Shown here in pieces: positions 1 to 9,773 of a DNA stretch of 64,000 nt; within the stretch, counting starts at the first letter, position 1; every line of letters starts with the position of its first letter. This DNA is from Burkholderia pyrrocinia. GTDB taxonomy: Bacteria > Pseudomonadota > Gammaproteobacteria > Burkholderiales > Burkholderiaceae. Location: the NCBI RefSeq assembly GCF_001028665.1, contig NZ_CP011503.1, positions 558,001 to 622,000 on the forward strand. Direction: 5' to 3'. The notes beneath the pieces are model-generated. The model was given only the letters and a program-made list of their open reading frames with translations. It was not told the origin of the DNA and searched no databases. The position numbers and the translations under genes are program-made.

Positions 1-1484
1 CGGCGCTCGAAGGCGTCGACGCGACCGCGTTCTACCCGTCGTGGGGCAAGCAGCGCCTGTTCAGCATGATCGCGAACCGTCCCGACTGGACGCTGTCGCG
101 CCAGCGCCAGTGGGGTGTGCCGATGGCGTTCTTCGTGCACAAGGAAACCGGCGAGCTGCATCCGCGCACGCTCGAACTGCTCGAGGAAGTCGCGAAACGC
201 GTCGAGCAGTCGGGCATCGAGGCCTGGCAGACGCTCGACCCGCGCGAGCTGATCGGCGACGACGCGAACCTGTACGAAAAGAACCGCGACACGCTCGACG
301 TGTGGTTCGACTCGGGCACGACGCACTGGCACGTGCTGCGCGGCTCGCACAAGGATCAACTGCAGTTCCCGGCCGACCTGTACCTCGAAGGCTCGGACCA
401 GCATCGCGGCTGGTTCCACTCGTCGCTGCTGACCGCGTCGATGATCGACGGCCGCGCACCGTACAAGGGCCTGCTCACGCACGGCTTCACGGTCGACGGC
501 GAAGGCCGCAAGATGAGCAAGTCGCTCGGCAACGGTGTCGACCCGCATGAAGTCGCGAACCGCCTCGGCGCGGAAATCATCCGCCTGTGGATCGCGTCGA
601 CCGACTATTCGGGCGAGCTCGCGATCTCCGAGGAAATCCTGAAGCGCGTGACCGAAGGCTATCGCCGTATCCGCAACACGCTGCGCTTCCTGCTCGCGAA
701 CCTGTCGGACTTCGACTACGCGCAGCACGCGGTGCCGGTCGGCGAATGGCTCGAGATCGACCGTTATGCGGTCGCGTTCTCGGAGCAACTGCAGACAGAG
801 TTGCTCGGCCACTACGAGAAATACGAATTCCACCCGGTCGTCGCGAAGCTGCAGACGTACTGCTCGGAAGATCTCGGCGGGTTCTACCTCGACGTGCTGA
901 AGGATCGCCTGTACACGAGCGCGGCCGATTCGCGCGCACGCCGCTCCGCGCAGACGGCGCTGTACCACCTGACGCACGGCCTGCTGCGCGTGCTCGCGCC
1001 GTTCCTGTCGTTCACGGCGGAAGAAGCATGGAAGGTGTTTCAGCCGGCCAGCGACACGATCTTCACGGAAACCTACTACGCGTATCCGGAAATCGACGGC
1101 TCGGCCGCGCTGATCGAGAAGTGGGCGCTGCTGCGCGACGTCCGCGGCAACGTGACGAAGGCGCTCGAGGAAGCACGCACCGCGAACCGCATCGGTTCGT
1201 CGCTGCAGGCCGAAGTAACCGTGCACGCGAGCGGCGCGCGTTACGACGCGCTCACGAGCCTCGGCGAAGACCTGAAGTTCGTGCTGATCACGTCGGCCGC
1301 GACGGTCGTCAAGGTCGACGATGAAGCACAGGAAAGCGTCGACGTGGCCGCATCGAAGTACCAGAAGTGCGAACGCTGCTGGCACTACCGCGACGATGTC
1401 GGCGCGCACGCCGATCATCCGACGCTGTGCGGCCGCTGCTTCTCGAACCTGTTTGAGAACGGCGAAATCCGGAGCGCTGCTTAA
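1..1484 (+). CDS. ileS: Isoleucyl-tRNA synthetase, C-terminal part (5' end outside window)
   Basis: Class I aminoacyl-tRNA synthetase that charges tRNA-Ile in the cytoplasm. The frame is open from base 3, giving 493 visible residues, about the last half of the usual ~940. The signature [10 protein letters not shown] (bases about 508-537) is the KMSKS ATP-binding loop, and the C-terminus carries the four-cysteine zinc module CERCWHYR ... LCGRCF. The stop is TAA at 1482-1484, with lspA starting 2 bases later, so the two genes are almost certainly co-transcribed, the usual ileS-lspA arrangement of proteobacteria. The missing start lies upstream of the window, so nothing can be said about the promoter. 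Confidence 0.97.
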   Translation, partial: ALEGVDATAFYPSWGKQRLFSMIANRPDWTLSRQRQWGVPMAFFVHKETGELHPRTLELLEEVAKRVEQSGIEAWQTLDPRELIGDDANLYEKNRDTLDVWFDSGTTHWHVLRGSHKDQLQFPADLYLEGSDQHRGWFHSSLLTASMIDGRAPYKGLLTHGFTVDGEGRKMSKSLGNGVDPHEVANRLGAEIIRLWIASTDYSGELAISEEILKRVTEGYRRIRNTLRFLLANLSDFDYAQHAVPVGEWLEIDRYAVAFSEQLQTELLGHYEKYEFHPVVAKLQTYCSEDLGGFYLDVLKDRLYTSAADSRARRSAQTALYHLTHGLLRVLAPFLSFTAEEAWKVFQPASDTIFTETYYAYPEIDGSAALIEKWALLRDVRGNVTKALEEARTANRIGSSLQAEVTVHASGARYDALTSLGEDLKFVLITSAATVVKVDDEAQESVDVAASKYQKCERCWHYRDDVGAHADHPTLCGRCFSNLFENGEIRSAA

Positions 1485-1486
1485 AT

Positions 1487-1987
1487 ATGGCGAAAACCCT
1501 GTCGAAACCGGCCAGCGGCGCGCTTGCGCCCTGGCTCGGCATTTCGCTGATCGTGATCCTGTTCGATCAACTGTCGAAGATCGCGATCCTGAAAACGTTC
1601 GCGTATGGCGCGCAGCATGCGCTGACGTCGTTCTTCAACCTGGTGCTGGTGTACAACCGCGGCGCCGCATTCGGCTTCCTGTCGACCGCGAGCGGCTGGC
1701 AGCGCTGGGCGTTCACCGCGCTCGGCATCGGCGCGACGCTCGTGATCTGCTTCCTGCTGAAGCGCCACGGCCACCAGCGGCTGTTCAGCGTGTCGCTCGC
1801 GCTGATCCTCGGCGGCGCGCTCGGCAACGTGATCGACCGGCTCGTGTACGGTCACGTGATCGACTTTCTCGATTTCCACCTCGGCGCCTGGCACTTCCCG
1901 GCGTTCAACCTCGCCGATTCCGCGATCACGGTCGGCGCGGTGCTGCTGATCTACGACGAACTGCGTCGCGTGCGCGGCTCGCGCTAA
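1487..1987 (+). CDS. lspA: Lipoprotein signal peptidase (signal peptidase II)
   Basis: Inner-membrane aspartyl protease that cleaves the signal peptide of diacylglyceryl-modified prolipoproteins. The 166 residues fit the family length and show four hydrophobic segments. Recognisable motifs are the early DQLSK, the [10 protein letters not shown] loop, and the two catalytic aspartate regions NVIDRLVYG and [14 protein letters not shown] lies 2 bases after the ileS stop, consistent with translational coupling. A GC-rich hairpin (arms 2006-2015 and 2021-2030) follows the stop but has only a weak T run, so read-through into coaBC is likely. Confidence 0.97.
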   Translation: MAKTLSKPASGALAPWLGISLIVILFDQLSKIAILKTFAYGAQHALTSFFNLVLVYNRGAAFGFLSTASGWQRWAFTALGIGATLVICFLLKRHGHQRLFSVSLALILGGALGNVIDRLVYGHVIDFLDFHLGAWHFPAFNLADSAITVGAVLLIYDELRRVRGSR

Positions 1988-2054
1988 GCGCGCATACTCG
2001 GCGTCGACGGCCGGCCTCGCGCCGGCCGTCCCGTTTGACCCTTGGAGGCCTGAG

Positions 2055-3266
2055 TTGGCACACGCAGAACTCGCAGGAAAACACCTCGTTCTCGGCCTGA
2101 CGGGCGGCATCGCCTGCTACAAGATCGCCGAGCTCACCCGGCTCCTCACGAAGGCCGGCGCGACCGTGCAGGTCGCGATGACCGAAGCCGCCACGCAATT
2201 CATCACGCCCGTCACGATGCAGGCGCTGTCGGGCCGGCCCGTCTATACGAGCCAGTGGGACGCGCGCATCGACAACAACATGGCGCACATCGACCTGTCG
2301 CGCGAAGCCGACGCGATCGTGATCGCGCCCGCGTCGACGGATTTCATCGCGAAGCTCGCGCACGGGTTCGCGGACGACCTGCTGTCGACGCTGTGCGTCG
2401 CGCGCGACTGTCCGTTGCTCGTCGTTCCCGCGATGAACCGCCAGATGTGGCAAAACCCGGCCACGCAGCGCAACGTCGCGCAACTGCGCGCGGACGGCGT
2501 GTCGGTGCTCGGCCCGGATTCGGGCGCGCAGGCGTGCGGCGAAGTCGGCGACGGCCGCATGCTCGAGCCCGAGGCGATCTATGAAGCGATCGTCGCGCAT
2601 TTCGCGCCGAAGGTGCTCGCGCATCGGCGCGTGCTGATCACGGCCGGCCCGACGTTCGAGCCGCTCGACCCGGTGCGCGGCCTCACGAACCGCTCGAGCG
2701 GCAAGATGGGCTTCGCGCTCGCGCGCGCCGCGCAGCAGGCCGGCGCCGACGTACATCTCGTCGCCGGGCCGGTCGCGCTCGACACGCCATGGGGCGTGTA
2801 CCGCCAGGACGTGCAGACCGCGCAGCAGATGTACGACGCGGTAATGCATGCCGTCACCGATGCCGACATTTTCATCGCGGTGGCCGCGGTCGCCGACTGG
2901 CGCGTCGAACAGCCGGCCGAGCACAAGATGAAGAAGACCGCCGACCGCAAGATGCCGGCGCTCGCATTCGTCGAGAACCCCGACATCCTCGCATCGGTCG
3001 CGGCGCTGCCCGATCCGCCGTTCTGCGTCGGGTTCGCGGCCGAAAGCGGCGATCTCGACGTGCACGGCGACGAGAAGCGCAAACGCAAGAACGTGCCGCT
3101 GCTCGTCGGCAACCTCGGGCCGCTGACGTTCGGCCGCGACGACAACGAAGTCGTGCTGTTCGAGGCCGCCGGCCTCACGCGCCTGCCGCGCGCGCCGAAG
3201 GACGAACTCGCGCATGCGCTCGTCGCGGAAATCGCGAAGCGCCTGCCCGACAACCGCCTGATCTGA
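2055..3266 (+). CDS. coaBC: Bifunctional phosphopantothenoylcysteine decarboxylase / phosphopantothenate-cysteine ligase
   Basis: Catalyses two consecutive coenzyme A steps: joining 4'-phosphopantothenate and cysteine (CoaB half) and decarboxylating the product (CoaC half). It has 403 residues. The N-terminal flavoprotein shows HIDLS (active His), PAMNRQMW and [10 protein letters not shown]; the C-terminal ligase shows [15 protein letters not shown] and the KMKK lysine loop. The start is a TTG codon at 2055, supported by GGAGG at 2044-2048 six bases upstream; the next in-frame ATG would remove the Rossmann start. It follows lspA by 67 bases and precedes dut by 55, fitting one housekeeping operon. 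Confidence 0.96.
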   Translation: MAHAELAGKHLVLGLTGGIACYKIAELTRLLTKAGATVQVAMTEAATQFITPVTMQALSGRPVYTSQWDARIDNNMAHIDLSREADAIVIAPASTDFIAKLAHGFADDLLSTLCVARDCPLLVVPAMNRQMWQNPATQRNVAQLRADGVSVLGPDSGAQACGEVGDGRMLEPEAIYEAIVAHFAPKVLAHRRVLITAGPTFEPLDPVRGLTNRSSGKMGFALARAAQQAGADVHLVAGPVALDTPWGVYRQDVQTAQQMYDAVMHAVTDADIFIAVAAVADWRVEQPAEHKMKKTADRKMPALAFVENPDILASVAALPDPPFCVGFAAESGDLDVHGDEKRKRKNVPLLVGNLGPLTFGRDDNEVVLFEAAGLTRLPRAPKDELAHALVAEIAKRLPDNRLI

Positions 3267-3321
3267 TCTCCCGCGCGGCGGTCTGCGCCGCCGCGCCTTT
3301 CCCGACCGATTCGACGACCGC

Positions 3322-3768
3322 ATGAAACTCGACCTGAAGATTCTCGACGCGCGCATGCGCGACTACCTGCCCGCCTACGCGACCACCGGCAGCGCGGGCC
3401 TCGACCTGCGCGCGTGCCTCGACGCGCCGGTCACGCTGCAGCCGGGCGAAACGACGCTCGTGCCGACCGGCCTTGCGATCCACCTCGCCGACCCCGGCTA
3501 TGCGGCGCTGATCCTGCCGCGCTCGGGCCTCGGCCACAAGCACGGCATCGTGCTCGGCAACCTCGTCGGCCTGATCGACTCCGACTACCAGGGCCAGTTG
3601 ATAGTCTCGACGTGGAATCGCGGCCAGACCGAGTTCGTGCTGAACCCGTTCGAGCGGCTCGCACAACTCGTGATCGTGCCGGTCGTGCAGGCGCAGTTCA
3701 ACATCGTCGACGACTTCGCGGAAAGCGATCGCGGCGCAGGCGGCTTCGGCAGCACTGGCCGTCACTGA
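3322..3768 (+). CDS. dut: dUTP diphosphatase
   Basis: Hydrolyses dUTP to dUMP and pyrophosphate, keeping uracil out of DNA and feeding dTMP synthesis. At 148 residues it has the length of the trimeric family. The five motifs are visible: [26 protein letters not shown] with the catalytic Asp, the ERLAQLV stretch, and the C-terminal GGFGSTG arm that closes over the nucleotide. It is the last gene of the ileS-lspA-coaBC-dut cluster and is followed within 15 bases by a strong terminator. The coaBC-dut adjacency is widespread in proteobacteria. Confidence 0.97.
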   Translation: MKLDLKILDARMRDYLPAYATTGSAGLDLRACLDAPVTLQPGETTLVPTGLAIHLADPGYAALILPRSGLGHKHGIVLGNLVGLIDSDYQGQLIVSTWNRGQTEFVLNPFERLAQLVIVPVVQAQFNIVDDFAESDRGAGGFGSTGRH

Positions 3769-3780
3769 ACGACGCAACGC

Positions 3781-3812
3781 AAAAAAGGGGCCTCGCGGCC
3801 CCTTTTCTTTTT
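3781..3812 (+). terminator. Intrinsic terminator after dut
   Basis: GGGGCC/GGCCCC stem with loop TCGC, preceded by a run of A and followed by TTTTCTTTTT. The flanking A and T runs let it act in both directions, ending dut and also the convergent DUF347 gene on the minus strand. Confidence 0.9.
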
Positions 3813-3822
3813 CCGTTCGCCG

Positions 3823-4593
3823 TCATTCGCTGACCGGCTGCGCGATCCGAGCGGGTACCGGTTCGCGTCGCCGTGCCTGTGCGATGCTCGCATAGATCAC
3901 CAACGCGACCAGCACGCCGAGCAGCACGGCCGACGAGCCGACCGTACCGAGCGCGAGCCCGCCCTTCGCGACCGGCTTCGTCAGCAGGTCGCCGACCGTC
4001 GCGCCGAACGGACGCGTGAGCACGAACGCGGCCCAGAACAGCAACACGCCGGAGATCCGCGTGAAATAGTGCGCGAGCACGATCGCCGCAAGCAGCCCGC
4101 CGATCAGCAGCGCGCCGCCGCCGAAACCGAGCCCCGAGCTGTCCGCGAGAAAATCGCCGAGCGCGGTGCCGAGCGTGTTCGAGAACAGGATCGCGATCCA
4201 GTACAGCAGCTCGACCTTGCGCGTGCGGATCAGGTCGACCGACAGCGATTCGCCGCTGAGCCGCCAGACCGCGAAGATCGCCAGCAGGATCGCGACGAGG
4301 ATCGACGAGCCGGCGGCATAACCGAGGCCGAGCGTGCGGTCCATGAAGTCGGACATCGTCGTGCCGGCCGTGCTCGTCGCGACGATCACGGCCCAGTAGA
4401 TCGCCGGGCGATAGCGCGTCGTCTTGAGCTGCGCACCCAGCGTCACGAGGAAGAAACCGAACAGCATGATCGAGCTCACCGCGTAGCCGACGTTCAGCGT
4501 CATCGACAGCAGGTCGCCGCCGGTTTCGCCGAGCGTCGTCGCGCAGATCTTCATGATCCAGAACGCAAGCGTGATTTCGGGAAGTTTGTTCAT
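3823..4593 (-). CDS. DUF347 four-repeat membrane protein (COG4705-like)
   Basis: A 256-residue integral membrane protein of unknown function with about eight hydrophobic segments. Sequence inspection shows four copies of one module, each beginning with an aromatic-Trp pair and then a TxG...D signature: FWIMKICATTLGETGGD, YWAVIVATSTAGTTMSD, YWIAILFSNTLGTALGD and FWAAFVLTRPFGATVGD. That matches what I recall of the DUF347 repeat: two membrane spans and a conserved tryptophan, in four tandem copies. The conserved membrane acidic and Thr/Ser positions could suit a small-solute or ion carrier, which is inference. It is monocistronic, convergent with dut, and separated by 157 bases from the permease upstream. 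Confidence 0.8.
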   Translation of the reverse strand: MNKLPEITLAFWIMKICATTLGETGGDLLSMTLNVGYAVSSIMLFGFFLVTLGAQLKTTRYRPAIYWAVIVATSTAGTTMSDFMDRTLGLGYAAGSSILVAILLAIFAVWRLSGESLSVDLIRTRKVELLYWIAILFSNTLGTALGDFLADSSGLGFGGGALLIGGLLAAIVLAHYFTRISGVLLFWAAFVLTRPFGATVGDLLTKPVAKGGLALGTVGSSAVLLGVLVALVIYASIAQARRREPVPARIAQPVSE

Positions 4594-4750
4594 TCGAACC
4601 CCTTTTTACAGGAAAGCGGCGAGCCGGCGCGTACCGGCTCGCATCGCGGACAGGATCGAATGTTAGTCGCCGCCGGCTTAACGGAACCTTAGCGAACGTG
4701 AAGATCGGGATGGCCGGCAGGCGCGGCCGTGGGCGGCCGCGCTGGCACCG

Positions 4751-6130
4751 TCAGCGCGCGTGCTGGTGCCGGTAGTGCAGCGCATACGCGAGCGTCAGCA
4801 GCACGACGAACACGATGCCGACCACCATCGTCATCCGGAATTCGCGAGTGAACGCGGTCGTGAACAGGATCGCCGCGACGAGCCCCGCGCCGAGCAGGCT
4901 GCCGAACGGGTGCCCCCACATCCGGAACGCGAGCGCGGGGCCGCGATACTGCGAACGGAAGCGCAGGTGCGTGACGAAGATCATCAGCCAGGTGAGCAGT
5001 GCGCCGAACATCGCGATCGCCATCATCACGGTGAACGCCGTGTCGGGCGCCAGCGCAACCAGCACGGCCGCCACCGCGACGCCGCTCGTCGAGATCCACA
5101 GCGCCGCACGCGGCACGCCATTCGTGCCGAGCCGGCCGAACACCGCCGGCGCGAGCCGTGCGCGCGACAGGCTGAACATCATCCGTGTCGTCACGTAGAG
5201 CTGGCTGTTCATCGCCGACAGCGCCGCGATCAGCAGCACGAAGTTGATCACGCCCGCCGCGTACGGCACGTGCGTCGCGGCCATCACCTTCACGAACGGG
5301 CTTTCGTCGGTGCCGGCCTGGGTCCACGGCACGATCGCGAGCATCAGCGACAGCGTCAGCAGGTAGAACAGCACGAGCCGGAACACCGTCGAGCGGAACG
5401 CGCGCGTGACCGCGTGCTGCGGATCGCGCGCTTCGCCCGCGGCAATTGCGACGGCCTCGATGCTCATGTAGCTGAAGATCGCGACGATCACCGCGACCCA
5501 GGTGCCCCACGGCCCCTTCGGCATGAAACCGCCGTGCGCGGTGTAGTTCGCGAAGCCGATGCCCGATGCGGCCGGCGCCGACCACACGAAATACGCGCCG
5601 AGCACGATGAACACGACGATCGCCGCGATCTTCAGCAGCGAGAACGCGTATTCGACCGAGCCGTACAGCGTGACGCTCGCGAGGTTCACGGCGATCAGCA
5701 GCGCGGAGAAGCCGATCACCCAGTACCAGCCGGGCACGGCCGGGAACCAGTACTTCATGAACACGGCGATCGCGCTGATCTCCGTGCCGATCGCGAACAC
5801 GACCGCGAACCAGTACGCATAACGCACCAGAAAGCCCGCGAGCGGGCCGACGTAGTGTTCGGCATACGCGCCGAACGAGCCGGCCGTCGGATGCGCGACG
5901 GTCATTTCCGCGAGCGCACCCATCAGCAGCAGCGCGATCAGCGCGCCGATCGCATACGAGACCAGCACGCTCGGGCCGGCAAGCCCGATCGCGAACCCGC
6001 TGCCGAGGAACAACCCCGTGCCGATCGCGCCGCCGATCGCGATCATCGCCATCTGCCCCGACGTCAGCGCGTGGCGCAACCCTTGTTCGCGCGCGACGAT
6101 GTTGTCGAACGACCGTTGTTGTTGTGTCAC
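4751..6130 (-). CDS. APC-family amino-acid permease (AroP/GABA-permease type)
   Basis: Proton-coupled amino-acid importer of the amino acid-polyamine-organocation superfamily, in the inner membrane. About 459 residues with twelve predicted helices. The first helix has the substrate-binding IGGAIGTGLFLGSG, followed by GALAEM and later the FSYMSIEAVAIAAGEARDP signature that typifies the AroP/LysP/GabP/ProY branch. I place the start at the GTG at 6130, which has AGGGGAG (6141-6147) ten bases upstream; an in-frame ATG at 6157 would add nine residues and lies on top of that ribosome site. Substrate cannot be fixed from sequence. It is separate from the clp genes by about 100 bases and appears monocistronic. 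Confidence 0.9.
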   Translation of the reverse strand: MTQQQRSFDNIVAREQGLRHALTSGQMAMIAIGGAIGTGLFLGSGFAIGLAGPSVLVSYAIGALIALLLMGALAEMTVAHPTAGSFGAYAEHYVGPLAGFLVRYAYWFAVVFAIGTEISAIAVFMKYWFPAVPGWYWVIGFSALLIAVNLASVTLYGSVEYAFSLLKIAAIVVFIVLGAYFVWSAPAASGIGFANYTAHGGFMPKGPWGTWVAVIVAIFSYMSIEAVAIAAGEARDPQHAVTRAFRSTVFRLVLFYLLTLSLMLAIVPWTQAGTDESPFVKVMAATHVPYAAGVINFVLLIAALSAMNSQLYVTTRMMFSLSRARLAPAVFGRLGTNGVPRAALWISTSGVAVAAVLVALAPDTAFTVMMAIAMFGALLTWLMIFVTHLRFRSQYRGPALAFRMWGHPFGSLLGAGLVAAILFTTAFTREFRMTMVVGIVFVVLLTLAYALHYRHQHAR

Positions 6131-6233
6131 TGCCTTACCACTCCCCTGCACCACCATTGCGCCGCCGGCGCCGGATAAAACGAAACGGCGCGGAGAACTT
6201 CCCGCGCCGTTCGCATGAACAACGAATTATCGC

Positions 6234-8534
6234 TTACTCGACTTCGACCGTCTCTTCGTTCGGCTTGTGCGGCGGATTCGCCAGCTTGTCGAACGACAAC
6301 TGCACCTTGTCGTTTTCGTCAACGTCGACCGTCACGTGACCGCCGTTGACGAGCTTGCCGAACAGCAGTTCGTCGGCCAGCGCGCGACGGATCGTGTCCT
6401 GGATCAGCCGCTGCATCGGCCGCGCGCCCATCAGCGGGTCGAAGCCGTGCTTCGCGAGATGCTTGCGCAACGCGTCGGTGAACAGCGCGTCGACCTTCTT
6501 CTCGTGCAGCTGTTCCTCGAGCTGGATCAGGAACTTGTCGACCACGCGCATGATGATTTCCTCATCGAGCGAGCGGAAGCTGATGATCGAATCCAGGCGG
6601 TTGCGGAACTCCGGCGTGAACAGGCGCTTGATGTCGGTCATCTCGTCGCCCGTTTCGCGGCGCGTCGTGAAGCCGATCGTCGCCTTCTGCATCGACTCGG
6701 CGCCCGCGTTCGTCGTCATGATGATGATGACGTTGCGGAAATCCGCCTTGCGGCCGTTGTTGTCCGTCAGCGTGCCGTGGTCCATCACCTGCAGCAGCAC
6801 GTTGTAGATGTCCGGATGCGCCTTCTCGATTTCGTCGAGCAGCAGCACGCAATGCGGCTTCTTCGTGACGGCTTCGGTCAGCAGCCCGCCCTGGTCGAAC
6901 CCGACATAGCCCGGCGGCGCGCCGATCAGGCGGCTCACCGCATGACGCTCCATGTACTCCGACATGTCGAAGCGGATCAGCTCGATGCCGAGCGTGAACG
7001 CGAGCTGGCGCGCCACTTCGGTCTTGCCGACACCCGTCGGGCCGGAGAACAGGAACGCGCCGATCGGCTTGTCCATCTTGCCGAGGCCCGCGCGCGCCAT
7101 CTTGATCGATGCCGCCAGCGCGTCGATCGCCGGATCCTGGCCGAACACGACGCTCTTCAGGTCGCGGTCGAGCGTCTGCAGCTTGCTGCGGTCGTCCTGC
7201 GACACGCTCTGCGGCGGCACGCGCGCGATCTTCGAGATGATTTCCTCGATCTCGCTCTTGCCGATCGTCTTCTTCTGCTTCGACTTCGGCAGGATGCGCT
7301 GCGCGGCGCCCGCCTCGTCGATCACGTCGATCGCCTTGTCCGGCAGGTGACGGTCGGTGATGAAGCGCGCCGACAGTTCGGCCGCGGCCGACAGCGCGCC
7401 CGACGAATACTTGACGCCGTGGTGTTCCTCGAAGCGCGACTTCAGGCCGCGCAGGATCGCGACCGTCTGCTCGACGGTCGGCTCGCTCACGTCGACCTTC
7501 TGGAAGCGCCGCGACAGCGCCGCGTCCTTCTCGAAGATGCCGCGATACTCGGTGAACGTGGTCGCGCCGATGCACTTGAGCGTGCCCGACGACAGCGCCG
7601 GCTTCAGCAGGTTCGACGCATCGAGCGTGCCGCCCGACGCGGCGCCCGCGCCGATCAGCGTATGGATTTCGTCGATGAACAGGATCGCGTGCGGACGCTC
7701 CTTGAGCTCCTTCAGCACCGTCTTCAGACGCTGCTCGAAATCGCCGCGATACTTGGTGCCTGCGAGCAGCGCGCCCATGTCGAGCGAGTAGACCTGCGCA
7801 TTCGCGAGGATGTCGGGCACTTCGCCGCGCGTAATGCGATAGGCGAGCCCTTCCGCGATCGCGGTCTTGCCGACGCCGGCCTCGCCGACGAGCAGCGGAT
7901 TGTTCTTGCGGCGGCGGCACAGCACCTGCACGACGCGCTCGACCTCGGGCTCGCGACCGATCAGCGGATCGATGCGGCCGTCCTTCGCCATCTGGTTCAG
8001 GTTCTGCGTGAACTGCGCGAGCGGCGTTTCCTTCTGCGCATTCGCGTCTTCGCTTTCCGCGTTCGCGTCGGTCGACTTCGCGGCTTCGCCGCTGTTCGTC
8101 TTCGCGATGCCGTGCGAAATGAAGTTCACGACGTCGAGGCGCGTGACGCCCTGCTGCTGCAGGTAGTACACCGCGTGCGAATCCTTCTCGCCGAAGATCG
8201 CGACCAGCACGTTCGCGCCGGTCACTTCCTTCTTGCCGTTCGACGTCGACTGGACGTGCATGATCGCGCGCTGGATCACGCGCTGGAAACCGAGCGTCGG
8301 CTGGGTATCGACATCGTCGGTGCCCGGGACGGTAGGTGTGTTGTCGTGGATGAAATTGCGCAGGTTCTGACGCAGGTCCTCGATGTTTGCCGCGCACGCG
8401 CGCAACACCTCGGCTGCCGTCGGATTATCCAGCAGGGCCAGCAGCAGATGCTCGACCGTAATGAACTCATGGCGCGCCTGGCGTGCTTCCATGAACGCCA
8501 TGTGCAGGCTGACTTCCAATTCCTGGGCAATCAT
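6234..8534 (-). CDS. clpA: ATP-dependent Clp protease ATP-binding subunit ClpA
   Basis: Hexameric AAA+ unfoldase that feeds substrates into ClpP and, with ClpS, degrades N-end-rule proteins. 766 residues: Clp-N repeat domain (1-145), AAA1 with Walker A GEAGVGKT (217-224) and FIDEIH, AAA2 with Walker A GPTGVGKT (about 500) and [10 protein letters not shown], and the ClpP-docking IGF loop ([10 protein letters not shown]), which marks ClpA rather than ClpB. The start ATG at 8534 overlaps the clpS stop as ATGA, so translation is coupled. clpP is not in the window. Confidence 0.97.
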   Translation of the reverse strand: MIAQELEVSLHMAFMEARQARHEFITVEHLLLALLDNPTAAEVLRACAANIEDLRQNLRNFIHDNTPTVPGTDDVDTQPTLGFQRVIQRAIMHVQSTSNGKKEVTGANVLVAIFGEKDSHAVYYLQQQGVTRLDVVNFISHGIAKTNSGEAAKSTDANAESEDANAQKETPLAQFTQNLNQMAKDGRIDPLIGREPEVERVVQVLCRRRKNNPLLVGEAGVGKTAIAEGLAYRITRGEVPDILANAQVYSLDMGALLAGTKYRGDFEQRLKTVLKELKERPHAILFIDEIHTLIGAGAASGGTLDASNLLKPALSSGTLKCIGATTFTEYRGIFEKDAALSRRFQKVDVSEPTVEQTVAILRGLKSRFEEHHGVKYSSGALSAAAELSARFITDRHLPDKAIDVIDEAGAAQRILPKSKQKKTIGKSEIEEIISKIARVPPQSVSQDDRSKLQTLDRDLKSVVFGQDPAIDALAASIKMARAGLGKMDKPIGAFLFSGPTGVGKTEVARQLAFTLGIELIRFDMSEYMERHAVSRLIGAPPGYVGFDQGGLLTEAVTKKPHCVLLLDEIEKAHPDIYNVLLQVMDHGTLTDNNGRKADFRNVIIIMTTNAGAESMQKATIGFTTRRETGDEMTDIKRLFTPEFRNRLDSIISFRSLDEEIIMRVVDKFLIQLEEQLHEKKVDALFTDALRKHLAKHGFDPLMGARPMQRLIQDTIRRALADELLFGKLVNGGHVTVDVDENDKVQLSFDKLANPPHKPNEETVEVE

Positions 8535-8845
8535 GCTTCCTCCATCACGCACTGCAGCGGATGCCCGGCCTGCCGCGCATGGGTAACGACTTGCTCAACC
8601 TTGGTCGACGCGATGTCCCGCGTATAGACCCCACAAACTCCTCGCCCTTCGCGATGGACCTTCAGCATGATCTGCGTGGCCGTCTCGCGATCCTTCTTGA
8701 AATACTCCTGGACCACCATCACGACGAACTCCATCGGCGTGAAGTCGTCGTTCAGCAGCACCACCTTGTACATCGAAGGCGGCTTGAGCTTCTGCTGCTT
8801 GCGTTCCAGGACGGTACTGTCCTGCTTGTCCGGGATAATCGCCAT
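8531..8845 (-). CDS. clpS: ATP-dependent Clp protease adaptor ClpS
   Basis: Adaptor that recognises N-terminal degrons and delivers them to ClpA. 104 residues with a flexible N-terminal tail (about 1-22) and the ClpS core: the [19 protein letters not shown] strand carrying the substrate-pocket [13 protein letters not shown], and the [11 protein letters not shown] loop. It is the first gene of the clpS-clpA pair, sharing ATGA with clpA. It is divergent from the cold-shock gene across about 540 bases. Confidence 0.97.
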   Translation of the reverse strand: MAIIPDKQDSTVLERKQQKLKPPSMYKVVLLNDDFTPMEFVVMVVQEYFKKDRETATQIMLKVHREGRGVCGVYTRDIASTKVEQVVTHARQAGHPLQCVMEEA

Positions 8846-9388
8846 ACACCCATTCTAAACAACTCGGACAGGCCCGCAATCCTGCCATTACCCGACCGAC
8901 CGGCCGGCGCCCTCCCCGGTATCCCGGAACACGCGATCGTCTTCGCGCCATACGAAAGCCGGCTGCGGTGCCGGCTTTCACGCGTGGCGCGGAACACGAA
9001 CCGTCAGGGGGACCGCACCGGAACGTCGTATCCGCATCCAGTATCCCACAAGCCGGGACGACTCGAACGCGTGTCACTCGAGCCTGGTATATGAGCCGAT
9101 TATGCGGCTTTTCAAGTCCCCGCGCTTGGCCGCATGCTGCGAAGCAAAGCCGGAAAAACCCTGAAAATGGGTTCTTTACAACGGCCCTCCATACGTCTAA
9201 AAATTCCACTTGACACTCCAATAAAGAGCGCCAACAATCAAGCTGGCACTTTTTTCAAATTGCCGGTTGGCGAAATGAAAGAGGCCGAGGTGAGCTTGTG
9301 AGGGGGGAACGGCTGCATTTTCCGGTCGTTTAGCTTTTCGAGCGTGCTCGTGGTAAGTAGCAGCGACTGTGTGACAGGGGAAGTAGGT
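8846..9388. other. Long intergenic region between clpS and the cold-shock gene
   Basis: About 540 bases with no convincing coding capacity. The right third (about 9170-9330) is clearly less GC-rich than its surroundings and carries the cold-shock promoter and an mRNA leader of roughly 145 nt. The left half holds no motif I can name apart from what must be the clpS promoter. The minus-strand reading frame across 9197-9691 overlaps the cold-shock gene and is treated as spurious. Confidence 0.6.
9210..9238 (+). promoter_or_regulatory. Predicted sigma-70 promoter of the cold-shock gene
   Basis: A perfect TTGACA (9210-9215) is separated by 17 bases from AACAAT (9233-9238), a 4/6 match to the -10 box. 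Transcription would begin near 9245 and give a 5' leader of about 145 nt, the length class known for cold-regulated cspA-type mRNAs, whose leader structure controls translation. Confidence 0.6.
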
Positions 9389-9592
9389 ATGGCAACTGGT
9401 ATCGTTAAGTGGTTCAACGACGCGAAGGGCTTCGGTTTCATCACTCCCGACGAGGGCGGTGAGGATCTGTTTGCTCACTTCTCGGCTATCACCATGAATG
9501 GCTTCAAGACGCTGAAGGAAGGCCAGAAGGTGAGCTTTGACGTCGTTCAAGGACCGAAGGGCAAGCAAGCGTCGAACATCCAGGCCGCATAA
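9389..9592 (+). CDS. cspA: Cold-shock domain protein (CspA family)
   Basis: Single-stranded nucleic-acid-binding OB-fold protein acting as an RNA chaperone. 67 residues with both RNA-binding motifs: KGFGFI (RNP1) and LFAHFSAI (RNP2-like). The ATG at 9389 has AGGGGAAG just upstream, and starting there gives the standard [11 protein letters not shown]-terminus; an in-frame ATG at 9344 would add 15 atypical residues. Codon use is less GC-extreme than in neighbours, as expected for a highly expressed gene. It is monocistronic with two hairpins directly downstream. Which paralogue this is cannot be told without a genome-wide comparison. Confidence 0.95.
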   Translation: MATGIVKWFNDAKGFGFITPDEGGEDLFAHFSAITMNGFKTLKEGQKVSFDVVQGPKGKQASNIQAA

Positions 9593-9613
9593 AGGCATCG
9601 GATATCGGACGAA

Positions 9614-9647
9614 GAAACCCGGCGCATTGCGCCGGGTTTCTTTTTTT
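9614..9647 (+). terminator. Intrinsic terminator after the cold-shock gene
   Basis: Eleven-base stem (GAAACCCGGCG / CGCCGGGTTTC) with a short loop, followed by seven T residues: a textbook rho-independent terminator 22 bases after the stop. Confidence 0.93.
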
Positions 9648-9649
9648 GA

Positions 9650-9684
9650 GGCCGGCCAATCGATTATCGATTGGCCGGCCTTTT
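9650..9684 (+). terminator. Second hairpin, back-up terminator
   Basis: A perfect 14-base stem (GGCCGGCCAATCGA, 9650-9663, against 9667-9680) with a three-base TTA loop, followed by TTTTCGTT. It begins only three bases after the first terminator's T run, so it most likely acts as a second barrier protecting the convergent oxidase gene. Confidence 0.7.
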
Positions 9685-9773
9685 CGTTCAATCCCGATTA
9701 TTGAACACGTATTGTCTTGTCACGCATGCAGATCGGAAACTGATCCGGCATGTGAAACACATTAGCGCCGTCG

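Noticed and set aside
8970..9110. tRNA-like segment near GACTCGAAC
   Set aside because: No cloverleaf with paired acceptor and anticodon arms could be drawn.
9650..9680. Perfect 14-base palindrome as an operator
   Set aside because: Position between two convergent genes, directly behind a terminator and followed by T residues, fits a second terminator better.
9197..9691. Minus-strand frame of 164 residues across the cold-shock gene
   Set aside because: It is antisense to an unmistakable cold-shock gene and its two terminators and shows no family character.
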